DNA from: Clitopilus passeckerianus
Lineage: Eukaryota; Basidiomycota; Agaricomycetes; Agaricales; Entolomataceae
Length of the DNA: 64,000 nucleotides
Assembly: GCA_944990035.1 (NCBI GenBank)
Contig: CALYLX010000103.1
Span: 124,001-188,000, forward strand
Direction of reading: 5' to 3'
A program made the position numbers and the translations under genes. The stretch's first letter is position 1. Each line of letters starts with the position of its first letter. A model generated the notes under the pieces. It ran no database searches, was not told the DNA's origin, and saw only the letters and a list, made by a program, of their open reading frames with translations. Shown piece by piece: positions 49,230 through 60,963 of the stretch.

Positions 49230-49580
49230 CGTGTTGAACGGTGAGCTCGCCGTGACCGTGATGGGGTTGGTTGTGACCAAGCCTGTTGACACGGCCCGAC
49301 TTTCCCGGACTTTACAAGACTTTCAGTATGCTCCATCGTGAGCTCTGACACCACCACCATCTCTTTCTCGACAATAACATTATTTGTTACTCCAATTCAC
49401 ACTGAAAGGCAGACCCTTGCACTATCGGCCGGAAAGTGGAGGAGACTGACACTAGGACGGAATTGGCCCGGAAGCTGGAGGAAGACGGAATAGCTCTCTC
49501 GGAAAACTGCACTGAAAGCTCTTTCATTCCGAAAAGTCTTTAAAGACAGACGTAGAATCCACAGATTTCACTACGCAAAC
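49230..49580. other. Divergent promoter region between UBR7-like and HyuB genes
   Basis: A 351-base bidirectional spacer. I looked here for a hydantoinase-A half upstream of the HyuB gene and found none. Confidence 0.5.
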
Positions 49581-51896
49581 ATGCCCGGAACGAACAAACC
49601 CAATTCATCTTCTAACAATGGGCCCGACCCAATTCTGCTTACGCTCTTCGCAAACCGCTTTATGAGTGTTGCAGAAGCAATGGGTAGATCTCTCCAGAAA
49701 ACATCTATCAGTACCAATATCAAGGAACGCCTCGACTTCTCATGCGCCCTGTTTGCACCTGACGGAGATCTAGTCGCAAATGCGCCTTTTATTCCAATCC
49801 ATCTGGGATCCATGAGTTTGTATGTTGTTACTCCCCCTTTCACTTCAGAAACTGATCTTAAACTATGGAATAGCGCCGTAAAATACCAGATGAAGCTATA
49901 TGGAAATAGCCTAAAGGAAGGCGACGTCCTGATGACCAATTCACCTCATGCTGGAGGATCGTGAGTGCTTGATCCACTATCTATCTGGCGCCCGACTCTA
50001 ATGCATTGTTCTCTAGGCACCTCCCTGACATTACCATTATCACTCCCGTCTTCGCTCCAAATTCAAAAGAGATCATATTCTTCACGGCGTCGCGTGGCCA
50101 TCATGCGGATATCGGAGGAATCCTCCCCGGCTCCATGCCCCCTACTTCTACGAATATATTCGAAGAAGGTGCTCAGATTGTCAGCTTCAAGATCGTCAAC
50201 CAGGGTGTTTTTGACAGGGAAGGCCTCGTTGATTACATGATAACCAAACCTGCCCAATACCCTGGAAGTTCAGGCTGCCGTAACATACGCGATGTAGAGA
50301 GTGACCTCAAAGCGGTAGGTCTGATCTTCGCTGGTGTCATATTAACGGAAAAAGCTTACCCCTATTCAAACAGCAAATTGCGGCCAATCATAAGGGAATT
50401 CAACTGATCCACCAGAGTAAGTTCTATGAACTACGGGTGCCGCGTAACCATTGAATCTTGACATTCTATTCGCAGTTGTCGACGATTATGGGCTGGGGAT
50501 GGTCCAAGAATACATGTACCACATTCGCTCTAACGCGGAAATGTCCGTGAGGAATCTTCTGCGCGACGTCGCAAAACGTGCCGGATCCGATTTCTTATCC
50601 GCTACGGATTATCTCGACGATGGCACACCGGTATGTTTCTCCGTAAACTTCCTGGTTTGAGATGCTAAGTGATTCACCTGTAGATCTGTCTGAGTGTGGA
50701 AATCAATGAGAAAGCGGGTTCCGCAGTGTTGGACTTTGCTGGAACTGGCTGCGAAGTCCGTGGAAATCTCAACTCGCCCATTTCAGTAGTCCACTCTGCC
50801 GTGATCTACTGCATGCGGGCAATGTTGGACATGGATATACCACTGAATGCTGGATGCCTCGTGCCACTAGAAAGTTAGTCTTCTTCCGTTCCCGGGATTC
50901 CTTTGATGCTTTTACGATTCCATGACAGTCAAGATACCTCCAAAATCAATACTGTCCCCGTCACGCACAGCAGCCGTCTGCGGAGGAAACGTTCTCACAT
51001 CCCAGCGCATTGTGGATGTCGTTCTCAAAGCTTTTCACGCGGCAGCCGCCAGTCAAGGATGCACCAAGTAAGCGAGCACCGATTGTCGCTTGAATATACT
51101 ATTTAACATCGCTACAGCAATCTGACATTTGGTGCCGGAGGTAAGGATAAAGATGGGAAGGCGATCGCTGGCTGGGGTTATTATGAGGTAAGTCATCTTT
51201 GTCCACTCTTCACACCTAAGACCGCACCCTCATGTTAGTTCAGACGATCGCAGGCGGTTCCGGTGCCGGGCCAACTTGGCATGGCACAGATGGTGTGCAT
51301 ACCCACATAACGAACACTCGAATTGGCGACGTAGAAATTCTCGAACGCCGTTATCCGGTGATGCTCCACCAATTCGGGCTCCGCCATGGTTCCGCTGGAC
51401 TGGGACAATGGCACGGAGGTGAAGGTGTGATCCGGGACATCGAATTCCTTGAGCCCATGCAAGTGTCCATACTTTCCGAGGTAAGCGATTGTACCGCCGG
51501 CATGATATACGGAGCTATGCATACTGACGAGTTCAACCTTTCCCCACTACCATCTTCATTCTTCTTGACATTCAGCGACGTACTCGACAACCCTACGGCT
51601 TGGAAGGTGGTGGCCCGGGTGGATTAGGTCGGAACACTTGGGTGAAGCAGCTTCGTAAGGAGGACGGGGATTTGGATGATCAGGCGGACCTACATACGCG
51701 AGAAATCAACATAGGTGGGAAAGCCTCCGTATGGATGGGGAAAGGAGATAGGTTGGTTATCGAGACTCCTGGAGGAGGTGCCTGGGGTGTGGATGAGAAT
51801 GCTCTGCACGGCAAGCGGGACCCGGCTGCACATGTTCCAGCCTGGGAGCCCCGAGGGTCTTTCGCAGAGCGCGCTGCGGCTCAGGCGGCGTTCTGA
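49581..51896 (+). CDS. Hydantoinase B/5-oxoprolinase family protein lacking the HyuA half
   Basis: The ATG at 49581 starts directly in the HyuB domain: [40 protein letters not shown], then [15 protein letters not shown], the HyuB signature. Later exons carry [20 protein letters not shown], then [18 protein letters not shown]. Downstream blocks are [20 protein letters not shown] and [20 protein letters not shown], followed by [20 protein letters not shown] and [20 protein letters not shown]. It ends [11 protein letters not shown]. Eight or so introns are present and all joins read through. Yeast and most fungal 5-oxoprolinases (OXP1) are about 1,290 residues with HyuA first. Here only the ATP-independent HyuB part (about 550-600 residues) is encoded, with its own start and promoter. 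5-Oxoprolinase opens 5-oxoproline to glutamate in the glutathione cycle; the activity of a HyuB-only protein is uncertain. Confidence 0.82.
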
Positions 51897-53035
51897 TGAA
51901 CGAGTAGACCTTACCAAATAAATGTATTGTAATGACTGTCGTAAACGATTTTGACCTCATCTGAGATCAGGAATGCAACATGGATTTCTTGACAGACAGT
52001 TCTGTGCGTTCAATCCAATGGAACTTCTACACCATGCGTTGGAGAAAACACCACAGATTGTGACCTTTTGTGGGTATTCCCCTGACGAACGATATCACAC
52101 GTTAGGCGGTTTGGACACTCGCGCCACCTTCGATGCCACAACGCTATCTCGTGAATACCTCGACACACCAGGGAATGTGTTCTGGACTTCATCACAATTT
52201 TGACAGCGAAGCTGATTTACACTCATGTGTCTATTTATGCGTGGCCGGCTGCCACTGTTAGGTGGGATGACCTTATGCCTCCTCAACATCGTTAAGGTAG
52301 CCATTCTAATCGGTCAGCCCTGGTCGGGGGAAGGAGATGAGAGCAACGATCCCGCCATTCAAACCATGTGCTCGATACAATACACTTAGCAAGTGCCTTA
52401 GAATTTTCTCCGCTCACGACATACAAAGCTTAGAGACGGGGACATTGTGCTTGGGCATTCGAACTTTCGTCGTCCTACACTACAAGTCAAAGATGTACCC
52501 GGCGGTTGCGGCAGGCCCACTGAAAATCTGAAACGAGTCTGGGATGTAACGGAATAGAGAATGACTCGAAGGAAGCTTTTGAGGCTGACTCGGAGGGACG
52601 ATATCAGCGGCCTCGTACGAGACATGCGAAAAGGTTCTCCGGATTCGTAGTCCTTAAGATCTCAATATCTTACGATTTCGAAAAGTTTCGACGCAGGATT
52701 TCGCCAGAGTACCCTCACCTCGGTGCGGATGAATTATTCCGCCCAAGATCTGTTCCCTGACACTCTCCGAAAGAGGAGGCTTGTGCCTTCTTCAGAAATT
52801 CTATCAGAGACCAGAGAAGCCAGATCTCATGAACCTGAGAAAGCCTGATAGAGTCAACGATATGCGGGCCGAGAAGCGATGTGTAGATTGTCCTACTGAC
52901 ATGTCAGAATGTCACCAGATGATAGAGATCTTCTTGATTTTCAAGCAAAGCAAACTTTAGTATACACGAAATTTCCGGGTTTTATAAAACATATGTCAAC
53001 GAAGGACCACAAGAAAGATGTGGGAGAGTTGAGGC
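51897..53035. other. Intergenic, no supported gene
   Basis: The region lies between the converging HyuB and GNAT-Mss4 genes. Open frames (51973-52625) lack support. No repeat or RNA gene is visible. Confidence 0.45.
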
Positions 53036-54333
53036 TCAGCTCTTGTAGGCAACCCGGGCACATGCTAGCCAAAATTCTTTACCGCCTTCTTCGCACCAGC
53101 CCAGAGGGCCAAGGTCACATTCTGCACATGCCAGTAACTTCAGAGCGGGACCTAAGCGATAACAGGACAGATCATGTCAGCCGTGCTTCGTTCCTGCTGG
53201 GACCCATAACGGAAGAAAAGAACGCACCCGAGCGATCTGCTGAGGGAACTGCACGCGTGAAGCCGATATTTTCGAACTCCATAGGCGATGGCGTAATGAG
53301 CCACCACTGGCAAGTTTCCTGAGGCGGTGGAAGAGGAGGCAGTATATCTTTCGCAGAGTTTACTGAATGATCGAACTGGTTCGGCCCCAAGAAAAGTCAT
53401 AAGCACCTCAACCACGAATACCTCGTGATGCAATACTGTACCTGGACGCTGTCTTTTTCAACCCATTCACCAACTCCGGCTTTAAGGATGACGCTCCCAC
53501 AACCGTCTCTTGGGCAAACTAGGTCATATTTGTTTACGGAAACACCAGCCTTCTTGCTATGAGGTTCCGTCAGGTGTATAACACCCTCCGGGAAAGCGGT
53601 GAACTTCTGGATGGCTGCTTTTGGATCGCCAGACGGCCGTTTCAGCGCATCGAGAAGGCCCGGCGGAAGTTGTTGGGTGGTGCTGGGTGCGGGTGCTGTT
53701 GATTGGCCAAGAAGTCTCCGCATTTCGAACCAAGGCTTAGAGCCATGAACAACCGCACTTTTGCCCAGCCATTCAAAGCCAGCCTTTTCATAGAGCTCCC
53801 GGAGATTCTCGTGGCATATGAGGAGTACCCGCTTGTATGGTTTTCCCTCCGATGATGCTGCTTCAAGCCGGGACAAGTATTCCTTCAGAATATTCAAAGC
53901 AACACCTTTACGTTGATGTGGAGAGTCCACGCAAAGGGCGTGAACGCAAACAGAGGAAGAGTTAGGGACATGGTTAGACATTGATTCGTGGGTCAGAGAT
54001 TTCGATGGAGATAGGGTAGAGCAGGTATATCCGATGAGTTCTCGGCCCGTTGAAGAATCAATGTAAGCTCCAAGAAACAGCTCTCCGGCATTCTTCTGGC
54101 GGAATCTAGGCAGAGGGGTGAGTTCGTCTAGGTAGGAGAAGAGGTCAGTTCAACCTACTTGAACGCCTCTAGACTAGCAGCCTCGTCCTCGGGGAAACCT
54201 ATTCGAATGTTCTGATATTAACTTCGGAGAAAACCTGGCCAGAATCTGACAGACCTCGTCGTTCAATCTCGTATGCTTTCTCAACGTCACTCTCTGAGAG
54301 CCAGTCATATAAGACTGGTGTATTATCTGACAT
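53036..54333 (-). CDS. GNAT acetyltransferase fused to an Mss4-like zinc domain
   Basis: The ATG at 54333 begins MSDNTPVLYDWLSESDVEKA, followed by FPEDEAASLEAFKFRQKNAG and ELFLGAYIDSSTGRELIGYT. The GNAT acetyl-CoA motif lies in CVHALCVDSPHQRKGVALNI, where QRKGVA is the Q/R-x-x-G-x-A/G loop. It continues LLICHENLRELYEKAGFEWL. This region resembles arylalkylamine N-acetyltransferase-type GNATs. After a Pro/Ser linker comes an Mss4/DSS4 domain: VNKYDLVCPRDGCGSVILKA, then WWLITPSPMEFENIGFTRAV, then LLACAECDLGPLGWCEEGGK and a short tail to the TGA at 53036. Cysteine pairs (CPRDGC, CAEC) match the zinc site of Mss4. Mss4 proteins bind nucleotide-free Rab GTPases. The two domains join through one exon in frame, so this is not two genes. 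The acetyltransferase substrate is unknown. Confidence 0.8.
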
Positions 54334-54540
54334 CTTCCGCGCGGATATTCCAATTGCTACGAAAGGTCAATGCTGCGCCTTTGACAGCTACTGTGTGGTC
54401 GTCAGTCGATTCAGAATCGGACGACGGAAAGATAACGCGCCCGTGGCGGTGCAAGATCACATGAGGGTAGCTGTACTTTCCCACGATTCTTGGGCTATGG
54501 GCCACTATCGTTTCCGTTTCGTGCTTTGACTGCGCTCGTC

Positions 54541-56075
54541 ATGCCTTCTCAATCCTCACTGGACGCCAATGACAAGGCAAAAGTAAAGGCAGAAGCTCAG
54601 GGAAAGGTTCTGCACGCTGCCCTTGCAAGAATCTACTATGCATACCCTCAGCCGACCAAGTGGAACTACACTGGGCTCCAGGGCGGTCTTGCCCTCGTGA
54701 AAGATCCTAACAGGAATTCGCTAGCCTTCAAACTTATTGACCTTGAAGGGACAAGAGGAAGCATCTGGGAGCACGAATTCTATGATGGCCTGGATTACAA
54801 TCCGGATCGAGCTTACTTCCACTCTTTCGCTGGTGATGTGAGTCCTGTTCAAACCTCCTTTAAACTCTACTGACATGGAAATCTCAGGATTGTATGATCG
54901 GATTCGTATTTACCAATGAATCTGAAGCTAAGAGCTTCTACAAGAAAGTTGTAGCTAAGAAAGATTCCAAGTCATGTATGTACCTCATAACTCCTTTCGG
55001 TGATCGTCAAAGCTCATGTATTCCAGCGAAACCTACATCAGTGAAGAAGCAGAAGAGGTCTTCGAAAGGTGGAAAGATCAACAAGTCTATGATATCTGGC
55101 CCGACCTCGGGCTCCTTCATACATGTTGCGCACATGGGTTATGACGCAGACAAGGGTTTCACGTCAACCGGTGTCGATCCGTCATGGCTAGCATTGCTGA
55201 ACAGTCTGGAAGGGAGTGGTATCTCCCAGGAAGTTCTTCAGAAGGAATCAGAATTCATCAAGGACTTCGTGCGCGACTACCAACAGAGTCAAGTCGCTCA
55301 GCCAGCTCCAAAGAAGGCCAAACCTTCCAAACCTCCTCCACCCCCTGCACCACGTCGAACTCCAGGTGCTAACGGGTCTATATCTTCGCCTGCGACCCCA
55401 GCACCTCCCCCTGCGCCGCCTTCCCGAACACCTCAGCCTCCTCCTCCACCTTCCCGGACACCCCAGCCTCCACCACCACCACCTCAAGCACCAGCTCATG
55501 TAGCGCCGCCGCCACCAGCGCGACCTTCCAGTCGACTACTACCTCCTGGCCCTCCGCCTCCCCCAGCTCGACCTTCCGGTCGAACACCTGTTCCACCTCC
55601 TGCACCTCCATCTCGTCCCAATGCCGCCCCACCACCGCCACCAGTTGCACCCCCACAGGCATCAGAAGGGGCTCCTCCGCCACCTCCACCACCTCCTCCA
55701 CCTCCACCAGCCCCAGGATCCGGTGGCATTCCTCCTCCCCCTCCCCCTCCACCAGCAACCGGTGGCTCTGGAGGTGGAAGTGCGGCGGCAGGCCTGCCTC
55801 CTGCTCAATCAGGACGCAATGCTCTTTTGGAATCTATTCAAGGAAAGGGTATTCATTCCTTGAAGAAGGCCGATACATCCGCCTCTCCTGCCCGAGCCGT
55901 GCCTGCAGCACCTGATGGTGGCTCGGAAGTCGCAGCTGCTGCGGCAGGGGCTGCTGGTGCTGCTGCTGGAGGTGACTTAACAACGGCGTTGATCAGCGCT
56001 TTAAACAACAGGAATAAGAAGATGGGAGATTCGGACGACGATGACGACGACGACGATTCTTGGGACTCTGATTAG
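54541..56075 (+). CDS. WASP/Las17, Arp2/3 nucleation-promoting factor
   Basis: The ATG at 54541 is followed by a WH1 domain over residues about 10-125 (VLHAALARIYYAYPQPTKWN, EHEFYDGLDYNPDRAYFHSF, DCMIGFVFTNESEAKSFYKK). Two introns interrupt it. A basic stretch (KKQKRSSKGGKINKSMISGP) and a CRIB/GBD-like segment (FIHVAHMGYDADKGFTSTGV) follow. Next comes a very long proline-rich region, then a WH2-like motif (GRNALLESIQGKGIHSLKKA) and an acidic tail with a terminal Trp (eight Asp, SWDSD). This is the classic WASP order. The protein activates Arp2/3 at endocytic sites and is controlled by Cdc42-like GTPases and SH3 proteins. The reverse strand of the proline region gives long Gly/Trp/Arg frames, which are shadows. 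Confidence 0.92.
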
Positions 56076-56177
56076 CTCGATAGATTCTGACTTTTAATCT
56101 GAACGTGTTTTCTTGTCAATATTTCTTTCTACCTCATCCACTTATTGATTTACATTACTTTCCCCAGTGTGCAACTT

Positions 56178-57742
56178 TCACAGTCTTTCATACTCCAAGC
56201 TGGCCAGAACAAAGGCTGCCAACCCTTTGAGGTCATTGACATCCGTCTTTTGACTGACATAGTACTGCAAAACATGTAGTCAGGATTTGCTCTTCTTTGC
56301 ACAGTAAAGTTCTTACGTTGAAATCTCCTGTCGTGTCCAGACTCCCAACCTCGGAAATTTCAGCATATGTACATATTTTGATCAGGAATTCACTCACAAT
56401 GACTGTATTGATCCAGTTTATGGTGCCGTCAGAATTCGGTATAACCCAGTTCTCCACCATGTATTCATATGCCTTCTTCGCAGCCTTCAAGATGCTCCCA
56501 TCCTGATCTTTGACATAGCCAAGCCGGACGGCCTTGAGCAAGGAGTACACAAACATTGCGCTACCGCTGCTCTCGAAGTAATTTTTCTCCCTGCCGGGTT
56601 CAGTGATAACTAGCCACCAAACACCCGAATCATCGTCGGCTGCATCTCGGATTCTCGGGACTAACGTCTGTAGAATGGTCAAGATAGTTGCATATCCTGG
56701 CTCACAGGCGGGGAAGATTTCCAAAAGGTCCACGAGAGCCATTGAGTACCATCCCTGAGCCCTGTCCCAGACTTCGGGAGAGTGACCGCGATCGGGAGAA
56801 GCCCAGGCTTGTTTGCGCGAATAGTCGTATCCGTGATACATGAGGCCAGTGTTGTTCGGAGCGGTGGCATTTTGGATCGTGTTGGTGTACATGAGCTGGA
56901 CTTGAAGCGCAATGTCGGCTATCCCATAAAGTACTGAGCATACTGCCGGCTTCGTGTAGATTGCAAGAACATACCCCATGCCGTGTGATTTGTAGGTTGG
57001 AATTGCTTCGTGTATTCGGCATAGAATATCTCTCCCATGTAGATGCCATCCAACCACCCTGTGATAACTTGGTTTGCGCGATAATATGACAACGGAAGTG
57101 GGACTGACCTTCGTTCGGATATTTCAGCTTATGCCAGAATTGGCCTTGGGCAGTTCGGGGGTGGCTGTTAAGTTGGCCTCTGAATATGTCAGCAGCAGTC
57201 CTGTACTTGGAGTTATTGGTTTGCTCGAGTCTAGAGTCATGATCAGCGAGAGCATCTTGATTCAAGCGTGAGGCCTGACAAGTAAAGAAACGTTGGCCCA
57301 ACCCTGATCAGGCAGTTAGCACGCAAAACTCGGGACGACTGTCACCATGCTTAACCTCAGGGGATCCAAGACGTAGTCCGAAACCCTGTTATAAACTCTT
57401 TAGGATCAGGCCACGCAGATATGGTACGTGAACTTACGTGTAACTTCCATGCACGGTCCCGTTGGTATACACCACGTTATCCACGCCTTTTTGGATATAG
57501 TCGAAGTATGTCCCATTATTCGTCAGCTCGTACAATTGCCTCAGACCCCACTGGAACTCTCCATGCTCATACGAGACCACCGTATTTCCCTTGGAATCCA
57601 ACCCATTCCCTTGGCCACGCGCAATTGCTGAATCTGCAGCCCACACCGCATATGAGCTCGGCTTAGCAGTGGTTATCCGGGGATATTGAACAATAGCCAG
57701 GGAAAGGAGAGGAAGGATCGTGCTAGCCTTCTGGAACAGCAT
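56178..57742 (-). CDS. GH105 unsaturated rhamnogalacturonyl hydrolase, copy A
   Basis: The ATG at 57742 begins a secretory signal (MLFQKASTILPLLSLAIVQY). The mature start is KPSSYAVWAADSAIARGQGN, then VVSYEHGEFQWGLRQLYELT. The catalytic (alpha/alpha)6-barrel includes HPRTAQGQFWHKLKYPNE, GWLDGIYMGEIFYAEYTKQF, HGYDYSRKQAWASPDRGHSP and EVWDRAQGWYSMALVDLLEI, with the conserved WDRA-x-GW motif. The end is YYVSQKTDVNDLKGLAAFVL plus a short tail to the TGA at 56178. GH105 enzymes release 4,5-unsaturated galacturonate from rhamnogalacturonan products made by pectate lyases. Here the enzyme is secreted. It has about seven introns at positions matching copy B, and is a tandem duplicate of B. Confidence 0.85.
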
Positions 57743-57943
57743 CTGAGGGCTCAAGGGTCTTAGCTACCGGGAAACCTGTAGGGTGTAAAGGATGCATCCG
57801 GGGCGAAGGCATTTCATACCTGGAGAAAATGTCGCGTGATGTCAACGGACCGTCGATAGTGAGTGTTGTACGGGCGGGCCGGTGATAGAATAGCTTTGTG
57901 GATATGATTGGGTGTAGCGTTCTGATTTGGATGGGTAAATAGT

Positions 57944-59509
57944 TTACAACTTCTCGTACTCAAGACTGGCGAGGAGGAATGCCGCGAGACCCTTAAGGTC
58001 ATTCGTGATCTTCGGAACACCGACGTAGTACTGAAGTCAAATGGTAAGCATCTGTAAGAAAGTGAGAGCATTGAATCGCCTACATCATAACTCCCATCTC
58101 CGCTCAAGCTCCCGACCTGCAATAACGATGGTAAGGCACTTGGCTGAAATGCGAAGGGCAAGAGAAACCATACCTCCACTGTGTTCAACCAATCGAAGGT
58201 GCCATCGCTTTTCGCCGAGACCCAGTTATTCGTCATATAATTGTAGCCCTTCTTGGCGGCGGCAACAATCGATCCATCCGCATCCTTGACATATCCGAGC
58301 CTAACAGCCTTCAACAGCGAATAGACAAACATTGCACTTCCACTGCTTTCGAAATAGTTTTTGTCCCTGCCAGGCTGACTCATTACCAGCCACCAAACGC
58401 CTGAGGTAGAATCGGCAGCTTTGGCCACCTTCGGGGCAAGGTCCTGGAGAATCTTGAGTATGGGGGCGTATCCTTGTTGGCCGGTAGGGAATATCTCCAG
58501 AATGTCGACGAGGGCCATCATGTACCAACCCAGAGCACGGTCCCATATTTCGGGACTATGCCCGCGGTCAGAAGAAGCCCAGCTCGCAGTCTTGGAGTAG
58601 TCGTAACCGTGATAAAGGAGCCCGGTGTAGTTGGCTGAACCTGCGTTTTGCAGTGTATTCTTGTAAATCAGGGTATATTGCTGAGCAATGTCGTCTGAAA
58701 GTGTGACGCCTTAGCAAGTGAGATGAACTAGGGGCATATACTCACTCCAAGCCGTGGTATTCGTTGCCTGGAAGTCCTTGGTATACTGGGCGTAGAAGAT
58801 ATCTCCCATGTATATGCCATCAAGCCATCCTGAAGAAACCTAGTGTCAAATACCCGACCGAATGAAGGACAAAAGTCGTACCTTGGTTGAAATAGCGTTT
58901 CTTGTGCCAAAATTGACCTTCTGCGGTTCGAGGATGTCCCTCAAGCTGCTTGCGATATGTGTCCGCAGCGGTTTTCCACTTCGATGCCTTGGTCTTCTGA
59001 TACCTAGGATGCGACTAAGAAAGGGATAGGACGTAGATGTTCAAGGACATACAAGTAGAGGAACGTCGGTCCAGTCCTGAATACCCGTAGAAGTCAGAAG
59101 CAGTGGTAGATGGATGGGGGAATGACAAACCGAACGGGATCCAAGGAGTAATCTGCAAGCCTAATTATGTTCTATGAGGCACTTTTCAACAGAGAGAACT
59201 GAGAACCCACTTGTATGCGGAATTTATGCTACCGTTGTCAGCTACAACATTATTTGCGCCAGTCAAGATGTAGTTGTAGTATGTCTGATTCCCCGTCTTT
59301 TCGTAGAGAAGTCGCAGGCCCCATTGTAATTCACCGTGCTCATACGACACGGTAACCTTCCCAGACGAATCCAGACCATTGCCTTGCTTTCTTGCGATCG
59401 CGGAATCTGCAGCCCATACTGCATAGGAGCTCGGTTTGGCCGCCACAGAGCTAGCAGCATTCAGCACCAAAGCAATAGGGAGCAAAGACTTGAGACCGAA
59501 GGTAACCAT
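57944..59509 (-). CDS. GH105 unsaturated rhamnogalacturonyl hydrolase, copy B
   Basis: The ATG at 59509 begins a signal peptide (MVTFGLKSLLPIALVLNAAS), then KPSSYAVWAADSAIARKQGN. Conserved blocks match copy A one by one: YEHGELQWGLRLLYEKTGNQ, HPRTAEGQFWHKKRYFNQGW, LDGIYMGDIFYAQYTKDFQA, HGYDYSKTASWASSDRGHSP and EIWDRALGWYMMALVDILEI. The 3' end is KITNDLKGLAAFLLASLEYE. Spacing to copy A is 201 bases and both genes run leftward. Intron positions match, for example the donor after the GPTFLYL tract. Divergence in the signal peptide and in the tail region before the last exon suggests an older duplication with retained function. Confidence 0.85.
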
Positions 59510-60025
59510 GATAATATGGATGTGTCGCCTATAGCTCTCCTTGGATTTATGCCATCTTGAAGGTGAGGAATGCCAAGCAAAACACTCAATTACAAGAGGC
59601 TTTCTTGAACGCCAGGAGCTCACATGCGAAGCACGCGATCCTACTTCTCAGCATTTCGTATCATTGGCGACGGTCCGCCCGGACAGTGAGGTGGAAGTCT
59701 GGCCAGTGAAATGTGGCCAAAGGAAGGGCCGCGAGTGTTCGTGCTCCCAAGCGGAAAATCCCGAATATTTTCCTTGCATGCGACGCGTCGTGCGCGAGCT
59801 TCACTTAATCTCAAAGTCAAAGAGCCTGCTACGACCAGTATTGTTAGCCTTGTGCTATCTGCTTGCCTCGTACTAATCAAGCACCAGAAACTTTTTGATA
59901 GATGTACAACCTCGATGTTTTACAATATACATATAGATACGACTGAGCACACAAGCCTTTCCCTCAAGCAATAACGGCGCTGTAGGCAGATCTATCTCGA
60001 ACAAATTAGCTCCTGAATGGTATTA
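59510..60025. other. Spacer between GH105 copy B and GH12
   Basis: Promoter of GH105 copy B and 3' flank of the GH12 gene. No gene seen. Confidence 0.5.
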
Positions 60026-60963
60026 TTAAGTTATATCGACATACGTTGTAAGAGTGGCTGAGCCCGAGGTAGCCTCAGTACCGGCCTGAACAGTGGTGAG
60101 GTATTGAGAGCTGCTGAGTCCTTGGCTGGAAGTCAAGTACTATTGGGCGAACCAACACATCAGCACCAATCGGTTCCCGCTACCTGCTGAAATCTCACCT
60201 TCAAGAACAGGTTCAAATCAGCGCTGAAGCTCGTAACAGTGCCGCTGGTAGGCAAGAACGAGTAGACATTGTTGGCACCGTTAGAGCCGAAGTACAGATT
60301 CCAGGTGCGCCCAGCAATAGAGACGTTGCTAGCCTTGGGCTTGGGCGTGCCGTCGCTGTTGTAGGTGGCTGAGATGGGTCCAGCGTTGTAGTTAGCCAAC
60401 CAGACCATGATCTCGTTCGCGTTAGAGCCGCCAGAAGAGCTGGAGGTGAAGAGATCGTATGCGATATTGGCAACGATTGAACCAGAGGTGCTCTGGGACC
60501 ATTTCCATGTGGACTGAAATTTCAGATCCGTGAGTTTTCTGCATGCCAAAGAATAGAATGGTGGCTAACGTTGATGGTCTTGATGGCTGAGAGCTGCTTG
60601 TTCAAGTTGGCGTTGAGGTTAAGGTTGGTGTAACTCTTGACGCCATTGCCGCCACTCCAGCTCCAGGTATTCTTCCAGGCAATGGTGGTTCCGCTCAGCG
60701 AAGTGAGCTGGGCACAGTCACTGCCACTGGATGCGTTGTCCTTGCCCCATTGATCGAGGTACATTGTGTACTGGCCGGCTGTGACAGTATCCCATTGTCC
60801 TAAGAGTCCAAGTGAATATCGTGATGGCGAGTTTAGTACACGTATTGTGCTCACCACAGTGCTGAGAGGTATCAATGCTCTGTCTAGCCTCCAACTCCCC
60901 TGCGGGAGCTGCGGCAACAAGTGAAGCGAGGGCGACGAAAGCTGCGAGACCTGAGAACTTCAT
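60026..60963 (-). CDS. GH12 endoglucanase/xyloglucanase
   Basis: The ATG at 60963 begins a signal peptide (MKFSGLAAFVALASLVAAAP). Exons then give CGQWDTVTAGQYTMYLDQWG, CAQLTSLSGTTIAWKNTWSW, KTINSTWKWSQ and IVANIAYDLFTSSSSGG. The nucleophile Glu lies in NANEIMVWLANYNAGPI, the GH12 signature. RTWNLYFGSNGANNVYSFLP and FSADLNLFLK follow, and the last exon has the acid/base Glu in QAGTEATSGSATLTTYV. The size of about 245 residues is typical. GH12 enzymes cut beta-1,4-glucan or xyloglucan in plant cell walls. The enzyme is secreted, has no CBM1, and is codirectional with the two GH105 genes. Four exons join cleanly. Confidence 0.9.

Noticed and set aside
51973..52625. Short frames on both strands after the HyuB gene
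   Set aside because: No motif, no splice pattern and strand ambiguity.
55248..55758. Gly/Trp/Arg-rich and Val/Glu-rich frames on the minus strand
   Set aside because: Complement of the proline tracts of WASP; composition alone explains them.
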